Positions 23,949-31,268 of a DNA stretch of 34,171 bases are shown piece by piece. The notes under the pieces are model-generated. The model had not been told where the DNA came from. It was given only the letters and a program-made list of their open reading frames with translations, and did no database searches. Made by a program: the position numbers and the translations under genes. How positions within the stretch are numbered: the stretch's first letter is position 1; each line of letters starts with the position of its first letter. This DNA comes from Anaerobiospirillum succiniciproducens DSM 6400 (GTDB taxonomy: Bacteria; Pseudomonadota; Gammaproteobacteria; Enterobacterales; Succinivibrionaceae), in contig NZ_AXWV01000046.1 in the NCBI RefSeq assembly GCF_000482845.1, positions 1 to 34,171 of the forward strand. The letters run 5' to 3'.

Positions 23949-25295
23949 CTAGTACAGTGATGCGGTTAGTGCTTCGGTTTGTTTTAAAACTTCTTCAAGT
24001 TGAGTAACTGCATGGTAAGCAGTAGTTACTGCAACGCCATTACCCGACTTTTCAAAGCAGAAGTCGTAACCACGTAAGCTGCGTCCGACAAACTGCACAT
24101 TGGTAAACAGAACTTCACCAGTAGGATCGATAGGTTGTAAGTTCTCATTAACAGCTACGCCATAAGAGGCAAAAGGCTGTGGTTTGCCACAGAATAAGTA
24201 CTGATGTGACCAGTCTTTTTGATCTTGTGGCACTGGAATATTGATATCAAAGATAGGCTCAAACATACGGCCCATCTGAGTTACCAAGCCAGAGCTGAAG
24301 AAACCGCCAGTAGCAACAATGACTGCATCTGCAGCATATTCATGAGTATGGCCAAAACCTCCAGTAATTAGGGTCTTGCATACCTTGCTTGCAGCAGCTC
24401 TCTTGTCGCCCTTGAGGCTATCTGAGGCATCGGCAACTGAGGTGTAGCCAATTACTTGGGCTTTCTCAATGATATCGACACCTAAATCCATACACTCTTT
24501 GCGCAGTAACTTGTCTAAACGTAAACCAGTTACTGATGGAGGGATGGAGGACACTTCAACTAATTTGGTCTTTAGGCGCTCTTCAAGCTCATTTTGAATC
24601 ATGCCAGAGAGCTCTGGGCGCTCACCTAAAACAGGAGGCAGGATGATGGAGGTGTCTTCATCAACGTGACCCTTAAGCTGCTCAACAAAATTGAGACGAC
24701 CTAAATCAGTTTCAAGCTCACGGGCAAGATCAATAGCACTTACATCACGATAGCCTTTTCCTGTTGGCCAGTTGTGTAAGATGATGTTCTTGACCTTAAC
24801 TTCTTTTGTATCGCCAAAGTAATGCTGGAGATTCTTGGCAATGAGCTTTGGATAGTAGTCTTTGAGTAAGTCAAAACCTACCACCAAGATCTTCTTACGC
24901 TTGAAGATCTCAGTTGAATCAATACTTGGAGGAATTAAACCTGATGGTTTGAAAGAGCCAATTGCAGTTGGCACACTATGGTTAGTATGACCATCGCCCA
25001 AGTAGGTGTAGTTTTGTGAGGCAGTAAGCTCTTTAAATGCCTCAAGCCCCTCTGATACTCGCTTAGACCCCATAAGGGCATAAGGATGTGGCTTTTGTAA
25101 TGTGTCGATATGGGCTAAAGGATCAGCAACAGCGTTGCCTTGCTCATCGTAGCCAAAAATATCGATGATACCGCCAGCTACGGTAAGAGCACCTAAGCCG
25201 TAGGTTAAAACTTTAACTTCATGACCAGCTTTTGCTGCATAGCAAGCTGAGAGCAAACCAGAGATACCTGCTCCGACAACGAGAACCTTAGCCAT
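23949..25295 (-). CDS. glpB: Anaerobic glycerol-3-phosphate dehydrogenase subunit B
   Basis: GlpB is the second flavoprotein subunit of the anaerobic dehydrogenase. The N-terminus VLVVGAGISGLLSACYAAKAG is a Rossmann dinucleotide-binding motif, followed by GALTVAGGIIDIFGY and a C-terminal GRSLRGYDFCFEKSGNGVAV segment. It has 448 residues against 419 in E. coli. Its ATG overlaps the glpA stop by one base (TAATG), with GGAGGG upstream inside glpA, so translation is coupled. The subunit is less conserved than GlpA and GlpC, and the assignment leans partly on position. Confidence 0.92.
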   Translation of the reverse strand: MAKVLVVGAGISGLLSACYAAKAGHEVKVLTYGLGALTVAGGIIDIFGYDEQGNAVADPLAHIDTLQKPHPYALMGSKRVSEGLEAFKELTASQNYTYLGDGHTNHSVPTAIGSFKPSGLIPPSIDSTEIFKRKKILVVGFDLLKDYYPKLIAKNLQHYFGDTKEVKVKNIILHNWPTGKGYRDVSAIDLARELETDLGRLNFVEQLKGHVDEDTSIILPPVLGERPELSGMIQNELEERLKTKLVEVSSIPPSVTGLRLDKLLRKECMDLGVDIIEKAQVIGYTSVADASDSLKGDKRAAASKVCKTLITGGFGHTHEYAADAVIVATGGFFSSGLVTQMGRMFEPIFDINIPVPQDQKDWSHQYLFCGKPQPFASYGVAVNENLQPIDPTGEVLFTNVQFVGRSLRGYDFCFEKSGNGVAVTTAYHAVTQLEEVLKQTEALTASLY

Positions 25296-27184
25296 TATTT
25301 GCCCTCCTTAACCTGAGCTTGAATAGCGGCTTTGTCAGCCCTCTTACTTACCTTAATTTGCATCTGGGCATCACCACTAGATGTAGCAGCCTTTGCTTGT
25401 GCAGCTGCAGGTGCAGCCTTAGGTGCGGCAGGTGCCTTAGCCTCTACAGTCGCAGCCTTAGGTGCAGCAGGTGCTTTTACCTCAGCTTCTTTTGGTGCTG
25501 GGGTAACTGCCTTGGCCGCTTGAGGGGCCTTGGCTGTGGTTGCTTCTTTAGCAGAAGGCTTGATGCTGTCATTTACAGTCTCGCCTTCTTTATTGATGTT
25601 TAAAGATACCTCGTAGATACCACGAGTAAGTTCAACATCGCGAATCTGATTGCCCCACATAACAGGGCGAATGCCTTTCCAACGAGCCTCAAGGAACTCT
25701 TTAAATAACTCCTTGGTGTTGGAAGTCCAACGATCGGTAACCTCTTGAACGGTACCAACAGCACGGTAGGTACAGAAAGTACCTTGGCAAGTACCCATAC
25801 CAAGACGGGTACGACGACGTAAATCAGAGATGGAGTGAGTAGTAGGCTCTTGAGCTACCATCTCAACTTCTGCACGAGTTACGTTCTCGCACTCACAAAT
25901 GATTTCGCCTTGATCCTTGTCATGCTCGATCTTGCTTACAATCTTAGAGAAGCGATCGGCACCCTGGCGATGCTCGGATAATTCAACGCCGTAAGCAGGG
26001 AATACCTTACGCGCACGCTCCATCAGTTCTTTAGATGGGGCCTCAGTTAACATGACGCTTGCTGTGGTGCACTTCTTGGTGTTACCAAGGACTGGACAAA
26101 TCATGTCACAGACCTTTTCAGCCATCTGTCGATGAGTTGTGAACTTGCCGCCGCATACAGACATAAAGTTCTTAAGGCCGTCACGCTGACCATGATCTAA
26201 AGCTACGAAATCACGAGATACTGCACGTCCAGAGGCATTCTTATCATCACCTGCATACAGAGGACGGCAGCCAGCGAATACACGTAAAATGCGGTATTTT
26301 TCTAAGTCTTCGAAAGTAGCCTTACCAATTTCCATCATGGCACGTACTTCTTCTTGAGTGGTGCTTGAATCATCAGGATCAGCATCCATAGAAGTAGTAC
26401 CTAAAATGGTCACGGTGCCGTGTGGCACAAAGATGTCAGCATCAGCTGGCTTGTGCAGACGGTGGATCACATTGGTACTAATGCGGTGGTTAAAGGCAAT
26501 CAAGGTTCCCTTAGATGGCTTGATGTTAATGTCAATGCCAGCTAAGCCTGCTACTTGTGAACACCATGGACCAGATGCATTGATAAGATACTTACATGCG
26601 ATCTTGTAGGTCTCTTTGGTGTATTTGTCCTGAACGGTAACACCCTCGATAACACCGTTAGAGGAATTGATTGCAACCACATTAGTGTAGGTAAGCAGTT
26701 TGCCGCCAAGCTTTACGGAACTGTCGAAGATGTGCCATAAAAGACGGAAGCCGTCGATGGCAGCGCCTGGACATAGGTAGGCGGATTTGATTTTTGGAGA
26801 GATGTTCGGCTCCATCTCGAGAGTCTGCTCAACAGTCAGAGGCTCAGCACTAATGCCAGCACGGGCACAAGCTTGTACCCACAGTGACTCGTAAGCTTCG
26901 TCATCTTCTGGAGTACGGATGAAGATTGACTTGATTGGCTCCACACACTCAGGAGCAATCTTACGTAAAATCTTGTTCTCTTCGATACACTCGATAGCAG
27001 CATTGCTGTCTTTTACGGCATAACGCGCACCTGAGTGTAAAAGTCCGTGGAAACGTGAGCTAGTACCGCAACCTAAGTCGCCTCGCTCTACCAAAATAGC
27101 TTTAACACCACGCAGACATAAGTCACGCATGATGCCAGCACCGGTGGCACCGCCACCAATGATTACTACGTCGGTCTCTAACAT
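25295..27184 (-). CDS. glpA: Anaerobic glycerol-3-phosphate dehydrogenase subunit A
   Basis: GlpA is the catalytic FAD subunit oxidising glycerol-3-phosphate to dihydroxyacetone phosphate. It has the FAD motif VVIIGGGATGAGIMRD near the N-terminus, HGLLHSGARYAV, and a Bfd-like [2Fe-2S] site with Cys430, 432, 466 and 471 (CEC ... GTCQGTFC). The start is ATG 27184 with GGAGG eight bases upstream. A TTG at 27199 would include that site in the coding part, so it is rejected. The protein has 629 residues against 542 in E. coli. About 100 extra C-terminal residues (25298 to about 25590) form an Ala/Lys/Pro-rich tail with repeated KAPAAPKAA. It is the first gene of glpABC. Confidence 0.95.
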   Translation of the reverse strand: MLETDVVIIGGGATGAGIMRDLCLRGVKAILVERGDLGCGTSSRFHGLLHSGARYAVKDSNAAIECIEENKILRKIAPECVEPIKSIFIRTPEDDEAYESLWVQACARAGISAEPLTVEQTLEMEPNISPKIKSAYLCPGAAIDGFRLLWHIFDSSVKLGGKLLTYTNVVAINSSNGVIEGVTVQDKYTKETYKIACKYLINASGPWCSQVAGLAGIDINIKPSKGTLIAFNHRISTNVIHRLHKPADADIFVPHGTVTILGTTSMDADPDDSSTTQEEVRAMMEIGKATFEDLEKYRILRVFAGCRPLYAGDDKNASGRAVSRDFVALDHGQRDGLKNFMSVCGGKFTTHRQMAEKVCDMICPVLGNTKKCTTASVMLTEAPSKELMERARKVFPAYGVELSEHRQGADRFSKIVSKIEHDKDQGEIICECENVTRAEVEMVAQEPTTHSISDLRRRTRLGMGTCQGTFCTYRAVGTVQEVTDRWTSNTKELFKEFLEARWKGIRPVMWGNQIRDVELTRGIYEVSLNINKEGETVNDSIKPSAKEATTAKAPQAAKAVTPAPKEAEVKAPAAPKAATVEAKAPAAPKAAPAAAQAKAATSSGDAQMQIKVSKRADKAAIQAQVKEGK

Positions 27185-27837
27185 GATCGAATCCTCCAAA
27201 ATTCGAATCCATGATAACCAGTGCTAATTCAAATCCTCCATGGTTTTTTGTCAAAACAGTGCAAGCAACAGGATTTACATCACAGAATTGATGCGCACTT
27301 GTATTTTTTTCAAAGATTGCTCTTGCTAAGAAAGGCAATCGCTTGTATGTACACCGCCCCTAAAAATTTACATCAAGGTGAAAATTTTACCAATCACAAA
27401 AATTTTATTTACCAAAATGCTGGCTCAATACAACTTACAAAATTAGCATGTTTGATTAGCATATAAAGCTGACATCTATCGTATTTATATAAATTTAAGG
27501 TGTCATGACAATTGTTGTTAATGAAAAGATTTTGCTGCTGTTTTGTGACAGTTAAAACGTGGTTTTGCTATTGGGCTGCTTTTTGACCTCATTGCAAGTT
27601 TTTGCAGAAATTGCAAGGACAAGCAATGTCATAAAAGCCATTATTAAGATCACTTACAAAAGCGCGATCAGCATGTTTTTGCATATCTAATCTTTAGACG
27701 CTTTACACATTTCAAAGTCACTAAAAACACGATAAAAATCGCTTTCAAGCTCTAGCGGCATGCAATGCTAGGCAGTTGTGCTTAAGTATTCAACGTACTT
27801 AGTGTTGACAAGACATAACATGACAATTGTTCTTGCC

Positions 27838-27855
27838 AGTTGTTCTAGAACAACT
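27838..27855. promoter_or_regulatory. 18-bp perfect palindrome, possible operator
   Basis: AGTTGTTCTAGAACAACT is a perfect dyad. It lies just downstream of a plus-strand TTGACA (27805-27810) whose -10 position (TGTTCT) is weak. A further TTGTTCT half-site occurs at about 27827. It looks like a repressor site, but the regulator is unknown. Confidence 0.4.
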
Positions 27856-27935
27856 TGTAGCCTAACTTTAAAGTGCTCGTAAGGAAGTTAGGCATTTGAG
27901 ATACAAGTTCAAACAAGAGTGGCAGTACTAAGCTT

Positions 27936-27985
27936 ACGAAAGGAAATAGAGAAGTCTTTTACGAAAAGAAATAGAGAGGTCTTTT
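27936..27985. repeat. 25-bp tandem duplication
   Basis: Two adjacent 25-base copies differ at two positions. Each begins ACGAAA and ends GTCTTTT. No coding sense was found. Confidence 0.85.
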
Positions 27986-28027
27986 ATAAAAGATAGTGGT
28001 GAGATAAGAAAAAAGAGGGGCATTTTA

Positions 28028-28057
28028 GACTCTCTAATAATGAAAGCTTAGAGAGTC
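28028..28057 (-). terminator. Hairpin after the tusB-like gene
   Basis: A perfect ten-base stem GACTCTCTAA / TTAGAGAGTC lies 25 bases beyond the stop of the minus-strand gene. The following minus-strand sequence (TAAAATG, then CCCCTCTTTTTT) is not an ideal T-tract, so termination is plausible but not certain. The structure is equally possible on the plus strand. Confidence 0.42.
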
Positions 28058-28081
28058 AGTAGCGTTAAGTTGAGCGGTGAG

Positions 28082-28339
28082 CTAGTAAGTACTCTTTATA
28101 GAAGAGGCGTTAGTAACAATCGATGCTAACTCAGAGGCCTCAATGATGGTGCCTTCATCTAGTGCCTGGCTATAAGTAGTTGAAGGATTAGTATTACTTT
28201 CTGCTTCAATAGATTTTAAAAGCTTATTTGTGTTGTAGAGTTTAATAAAGTCAGTGCTTATATGAACGATCTGATCTCGACGTTTGATGAGATGTTTGAT
28301 GTCGTGTAATCCCTGCTTGCTAAATACGAGGTGCAGCAT
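28082..28339 (-). CDS. tusB: Putative TusB-like (DsrH family) sulfur-relay subunit
   Basis: This 85-residue protein starts MLHLVFSKQGLHDIKHLIKR and continues RDQIVHISTDFIKLYN. It ends EGTIIEASELASIVTNASSI and five further residues. E. coli TusB (95 aa) has the same layout: MLHTLHRSP, GDELLLLQDGV and a final DIILIDYTDFVRLTVKHPSQ segment. The similarity is weak over the middle, and the usual C-terminal Trp is replaced by Tyr. ATG 28339 is preceded by AGGA at a good distance; a longer frame upstream has no site. It lies opposite in strand to tusDC, 11 kb away, and just beyond the glp block. In many gammaproteobacteria tusB sits between tusC and rpsL. Without a profile search this remains a likely but unproven call. 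Confidence 0.55.
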   Translation of the reverse strand: MLHLVFSKQGLHDIKHLIKRRDQIVHISTDFIKLYNTNKLLKSIEAESNTNPSTTYSQALDEGTIIEASELASIVTNASSIKSTY

Positions 28340-28897
28340 GTTAGTTCCTACCCTACAGCGCGATCTATTTGAACAGTCTTGTGATGAGTTAATGCAAACG
28401 CAATTGCATGACAAAAAAAGCTTAGCAATATTACACCATTCAATTGACAGTAATGGCAGTTAGTCAAGGCTAAGATTAATAAAAAGATCATCGAAATTTA
28501 ATCTGATCTTCTTAACGCCGCATAGATACTACATTTTGTGCGGGCCATGCCTGGTGATCTTTTGAAGATCGCAGGGGCCTAGACTAAGCATGTTTTAATG
28601 CAATATTTGCAAAAAACCAATTAGATGCATAGAAGCAAGCATATAAAACTATAGGAAATGATCTAAGAGATACGTAAAGTGATGATCTTCTCACAGCCAA
28701 GCATATGGATAGTGCTAATAAAGCGACTTAAGCCCTTATATAAGCTAAATATGAGATCTAAGTGCAAGTTAAAAACGAGGATTACTTGTATCATTGCCTT
28801 GATATTTTTAGGTTGCCATAGGCTTAGATAGTAGTTACGAGGATTGGCTGCATTTAGGCTAGAAGGCAAGTTTAAGATACGTACATGGAGTTTTTTT
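28340..28897. other. Divergent non-coding region between tusB-like and sel1-like genes
   Basis: No gene is seen in 560 bases. An imperfect hairpin at 28543-28579 nests GGCC/GGCC, CCTG/CAGG and GATCTT/AAGATC with a TTG loop and lacks a T-tract. GATC sites are frequent (about eight). Promoters for the two diverging genes could not be placed with confidence. Confidence 0.45.
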
Positions 28898-29293
28898 ATG
28901 GTAATTAGCAAGACTGTCTTAGCTGCTGTTATAACTTGTGCTGTGCTAGGCACATCTATGAGTGCATCTGCTGCCCCTCAACGTATTCCTAAGGATATCT
29001 TGAGTCTTGAGAGCAAATGTAATGGAGGCGATGTTAATAGCTGCCTCAAAGTCGGCGAAATTTTCTTAAAGGGTGAGCGTGTTAAGGTCAATTACGATCG
29101 TGCTGCAAAGTGGTACACCAAGGGCTGTGATCTTAAATCAGGTGTGTCATGTGAGCAGGCTATTGGTGCCTATACTAAAAAGGGTGATAAAGCTGATGGT
29201 CCTAAGATCGTAGAGTTAGTTAAGAAAGCTTGCGATCTTGGTATGAAAGGCAGCTGCACTTTCATGGAAGAGAATCCAAACATCTTTAAGTAA
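28898..29293 (+). CDS. Secreted Sel1-like, cysteine-rich (Hcp-like) repeat protein
   Basis: The 131-residue product starts with a clear Sec signal peptide (MVISKTVLAAVITCAVLG ... SASA-AP), so it should be periplasmic or lipid-free secreted. After cleavage it carries two to three Sel1-like helix pairs of the Helicobacter cysteine-rich type. In these, a Cys opens one helix and another closes the next: CNGGDVNSCLKVGEIF, GCDLKSGVSCEQAIGAY and ACDLGMKGSCTFMEE. Pairwise disulfides are likely. ATG 28898 has GGAG seven bases upstream; a longer frame from 28844 would bury the signal peptide. A terminator follows. The specific role is unknown; such proteins often act in protein-protein contact. Confidence 0.8.
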   Translation: MVISKTVLAAVITCAVLGTSMSASAAPQRIPKDILSLESKCNGGDVNSCLKVGEIFLKGERVKVNYDRAAKWYTKGCDLKSGVSCEQAIGAYTKKGDKADGPKIVELVKKACDLGMKGSCTFMEENPNIFK

Positions 29294-29321
29294 TCATCAT
29301 CGATTGCTTAATTTTGTTATA

Positions 29322-29366
29322 AAAGGCTGAGTACTGATCTTTTAGTACTCAGCCTTTAATTTTTTG
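29322..29366 (+). terminator. Rho-independent terminator after the Sel1-like gene
   Basis: A 14-base perfect stem AAAGGCTGAGTACT / AGTACTCAGCCTTT with an eight-base loop is followed by AATTTTTTG. It isolates the Sel1-like gene from the rpsL operon. Confidence 0.9.
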
Positions 29367-29487
29367 ATCTTGATACTCTTGCACGTATTCTTACCAATGC
29401 CGATCTTAGTAGATTGATAGCCTCCGTACATCTTTGATCCTGCCTATATCCTATAGCCGTTCAATGTCTCTCAATATCCAGCACCAT

Positions 29488-29570
29488 TATAAGGTGACGC
29501 ACTACATCCGCCATACTCATATATAAGGTGACGCACGCAATACTCAATACTCATAAATAAGTGGATGCAC
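29488..29570. repeat. Three degenerate 34-bp repeats
   Basis: TATAAGGTGACGCAC occurs at 29488-29502 and 29522-29536. A diverged copy ending TGGATGCAC closes at 29570, so the period is exactly 34 bases. CATACTCATA or AATACTCATA precedes the second and third units. Confidence 0.75.
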
Positions 29571-30077
29571 GCAATACAGAGCCGTCATACCTAAGCTTAG
29601 AGTAGAGCAATTAACAGCAACGTCCCATACTCTTATATAAGGCTCTGTGGCTCCAAGAGTCAGGCGCATACATTGCGCTGTATGAACAAATGCGAAGATC
29701 TAACAAGTGCTTAATGTGTTTGACATTATTAGATGTAAGCATTAGCAATGCTTGGCTAGACACATATGGCTGTTATGTCCAACTGCAGCTATGTGTATGT
29801 CCAGCTGACAACTTTCTACTAGGACATTTTGTTCATTGGCAACCCGATAGATTGCTTACAGATCTGTTCATATATTCGTTTGGGGAGTTTTATTGAAAGC
29901 TTTGGCAACTAATTGCTTATATAACCGATGATCTTATTCTCATGATCTTAAGAGCCATGATCTTGGCGTTTAACTTTGATCTCAAAGTTTCTATGATCCG
30001 CGTCACATAAGGCTTTGAGCAGGCTTTGTTGACAAATTTGGAGTTTTGACTGAGCGAAAATGGCTTAAATCTCGGTT

Positions 30078-30105
30078 TTGATTGATCTACTTTTTTTCGT
30101 ATGTT
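30078..30105 (+). promoter_or_regulatory. Candidate rpsL operon promoter
   Basis: TTGATT (30078-30083) and TATGTT (30100-30105) with a 16-base spacer form a moderate sigma-70 match, giving a leader of about 130 bases. A perfect TTGACA at 30029-30034 has no suitable -10 element. The choice is uncertain. Confidence 0.3.
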
Positions 30106-30246
30106 GTATTGATTTGCTTAAACTTGAGTATTAGAATACGTGGATCTTGTTTGCCTGGGCATGAGTTAATTAGACTCACCTGGCGCAAGACAATCAAAAT
30201 CTGTCTCTAAATTGATAACTTAGAGACTAACAGGAGATTTTATTTA

Positions 30247-30621
30247 ATGGCTACTATCAATCAGTTAGTACGTAAGCCACGCGTGAAGTCAGTTCCAAAG
30301 AACAAAGTTCCTGCTTTGGAAGCCTGCCCACAGAAGCGCGGTGTATGTACTCGTGTATACGCCACCAAGCCTAAGAAGCCTAATTCAGCTATGCGTAAGG
30401 TTTGCCGTGTGCGTTTAACCAACGGTTACGAAGTTACTTCTTACATTGGCGGTGAGGGTCACAACCTTCAGGAGCACAGCGTCGTAATGATTCGCGGCGG
30501 TCGTGTTCGTGATCTGCCAGGTGTTCGTTATCACGTTATCCGTGGTCGTCTCGACTGCGCAGGTGTTAAGGACCGTAAGCAGTGCCGCTCTAAGTATGGT
30601 GTCAAGAAGCCTAAGGCTTAA
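30247..30621 (+). CDS. rpsL: 30S ribosomal protein S12
   Basis: S12 lies at the decoding centre and controls accuracy. The 124 residues align with E. coli S12 without gaps from [12 protein letters not shown] to KKPKA. Lys43 in KPKKPNSA is kept. Position 88, Lys in E. coli and most bacteria (GGRVKDLPG), is Arg here (GGRVRDLPG; codon CGT at 30508-30510). Lys88Arg is a known streptomycin-resistance substitution. Asp89, the site of RimO methylthiolation in E. coli, is intact. AGGAGA precedes the start. It is the first gene of rpsL-rpsG-fusA-tuf. Confidence 0.97.
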   Translation: MATINQLVRKPRVKSVPKNKVPALEACPQKRGVCTRVYATKPKKPNSAMRKVCRVRLTNGYEVTSYIGGEGHNLQEHSVVMIRGGRVRDLPGVRYHVIRGRLDCAGVKDRKQCRSKYGVKKPKA

Positions 30622-30776
30622 TCGACTCCCCGCTAGAGTAAGGCCAAACGAAGCCAACGAAAGTCCTCTTTATATAAGCAAGGTTGCTTGAGGACAATCC
30701 CCTGCAAAGACAGCGGAATTCGTTAAATAAGAAGTTTTTTTGTTTTGGATAACCCTGAAGTAACGAGGAATTATCA

Positions 30777-31247
30777 ATGCCAAGACGTCGTGTTGTAGGT
30801 CAGCGTAAGATTTTACCTGATCCAAAGTTCGGTTCAGAGCTGCTCGCAAAGTTCATCAACGTAGTAATGTTAGATGGTAAGAAGTCCATTGCTGAGAGCA
30901 TCGTTTACGGCGCATTAGACACCATTTCTGAGAAGAGCGGCAAGGAGCACCTCGCCCTGTTCGAGGATGCCCTTGATCATATCCGTCCAGCAGTCGAGGT
31001 TAAGTCTCGTCGTGTTGGCGGTGCAACCTATCAGGTTCCAGTAGAAGTTCGTCCAGCTCGCGGCAACGCTTTAGCCATGCGTTGGTTAGTAGAAGCAGCC
31101 CGTAAGCGTCATGAGAAGACCATGGCTTTACGTCTGGCTGGTGAAATGTTGGACGCAGCTGAGAACAAAGGCTCTGCAGTTAAGAAGCGTGAAGATGTTC
31201 ACCGTATGGCAGAAGCTAACAAGGCCTTTGCTCACTTCCGCTGGTAA
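30777..31247 (+). CDS. rpsG: 30S ribosomal protein S7
   Basis: S7 nucleates assembly of the 30S head and, in E. coli, represses the str operon by binding the rpsL-rpsG spacer. The protein is 156 residues, starts [20 protein letters not shown] and ends [15 protein letters not shown], both typical. GAGGAA precedes the ATG. The spacer from rpsL (155 bases) is longer than usual for this operon and includes a small AAGCA/TGCTT hairpin, a possible but unproven S7 target. fusA follows after 21 bases. Confidence 0.97.
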   Translation: MPRRRVVGQRKILPDPKFGSELLAKFINVVMLDGKKSIAESIVYGALDTISEKSGKEHLALFEDALDHIRPAVEVKSRRVGGATYQVPVEVRPARGNALAMRWLVEAARKRHEKTMALRLAGEMLDAAENKGSAVKKREDVHRMAEANKAFAHFRW

Positions 31248-31268
31248 TACAAGAGGTTTTTCTGATAA

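Larger units (their letters stand above)
27185..28081. other. Non-coding region upstream of glpA
   Basis: Nearly 900 bases without a convincing gene. On the minus strand, TTGACA lies about 60 bases before glpA but has no good -10 element. A TTGAT-TAGC-ATATA site at 27452-27465 is a poor FNR-box match. E. coli glpABC is activated by FNR, so the resemblance is only suggestive. Further away are an 18-base perfect palindrome (27838-27855), a hairpin (27860-27893), a 25-base tandem duplication (27936-27985), and CATGACAATTGTT repeated at about 27503 and 27819. Confidence 0.45.
29367..30246. other. Non-coding region upstream of rpsL
   Basis: 880 bases without a convincing gene. It contains a degenerate 34-base triplet repeat (29488-29570). 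There is also a tight run of five GATC sites at 29930, 29944, 29959, 29978 and 29995, with more before and after. The leader immediately before rpsL has an AGGAGA ribosome site. An 11-base element AGCGAAAATGG (30053-30063) also occurs inside the rplK promoter (2734-2744). Confidence 0.5.

Noticed and set aside
27123-27338. Minus-strand frame of 71 codons across the glpA start
   Set aside because: It overlaps the conserved beginning of glpA in another frame and has no ribosome site or family pattern.
27452-27465. FNR box upstream of glpA
   Set aside because: Only one half-site (TTGAT) is good, the other matches three of five bases, and no promoter could be aligned with it.
29690-29896. A 68-codon open frame upstream of rpsL
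   Set aside because: No ribosome site, a composition unlike the neighbouring genes and no recognisable feature; probably chance.
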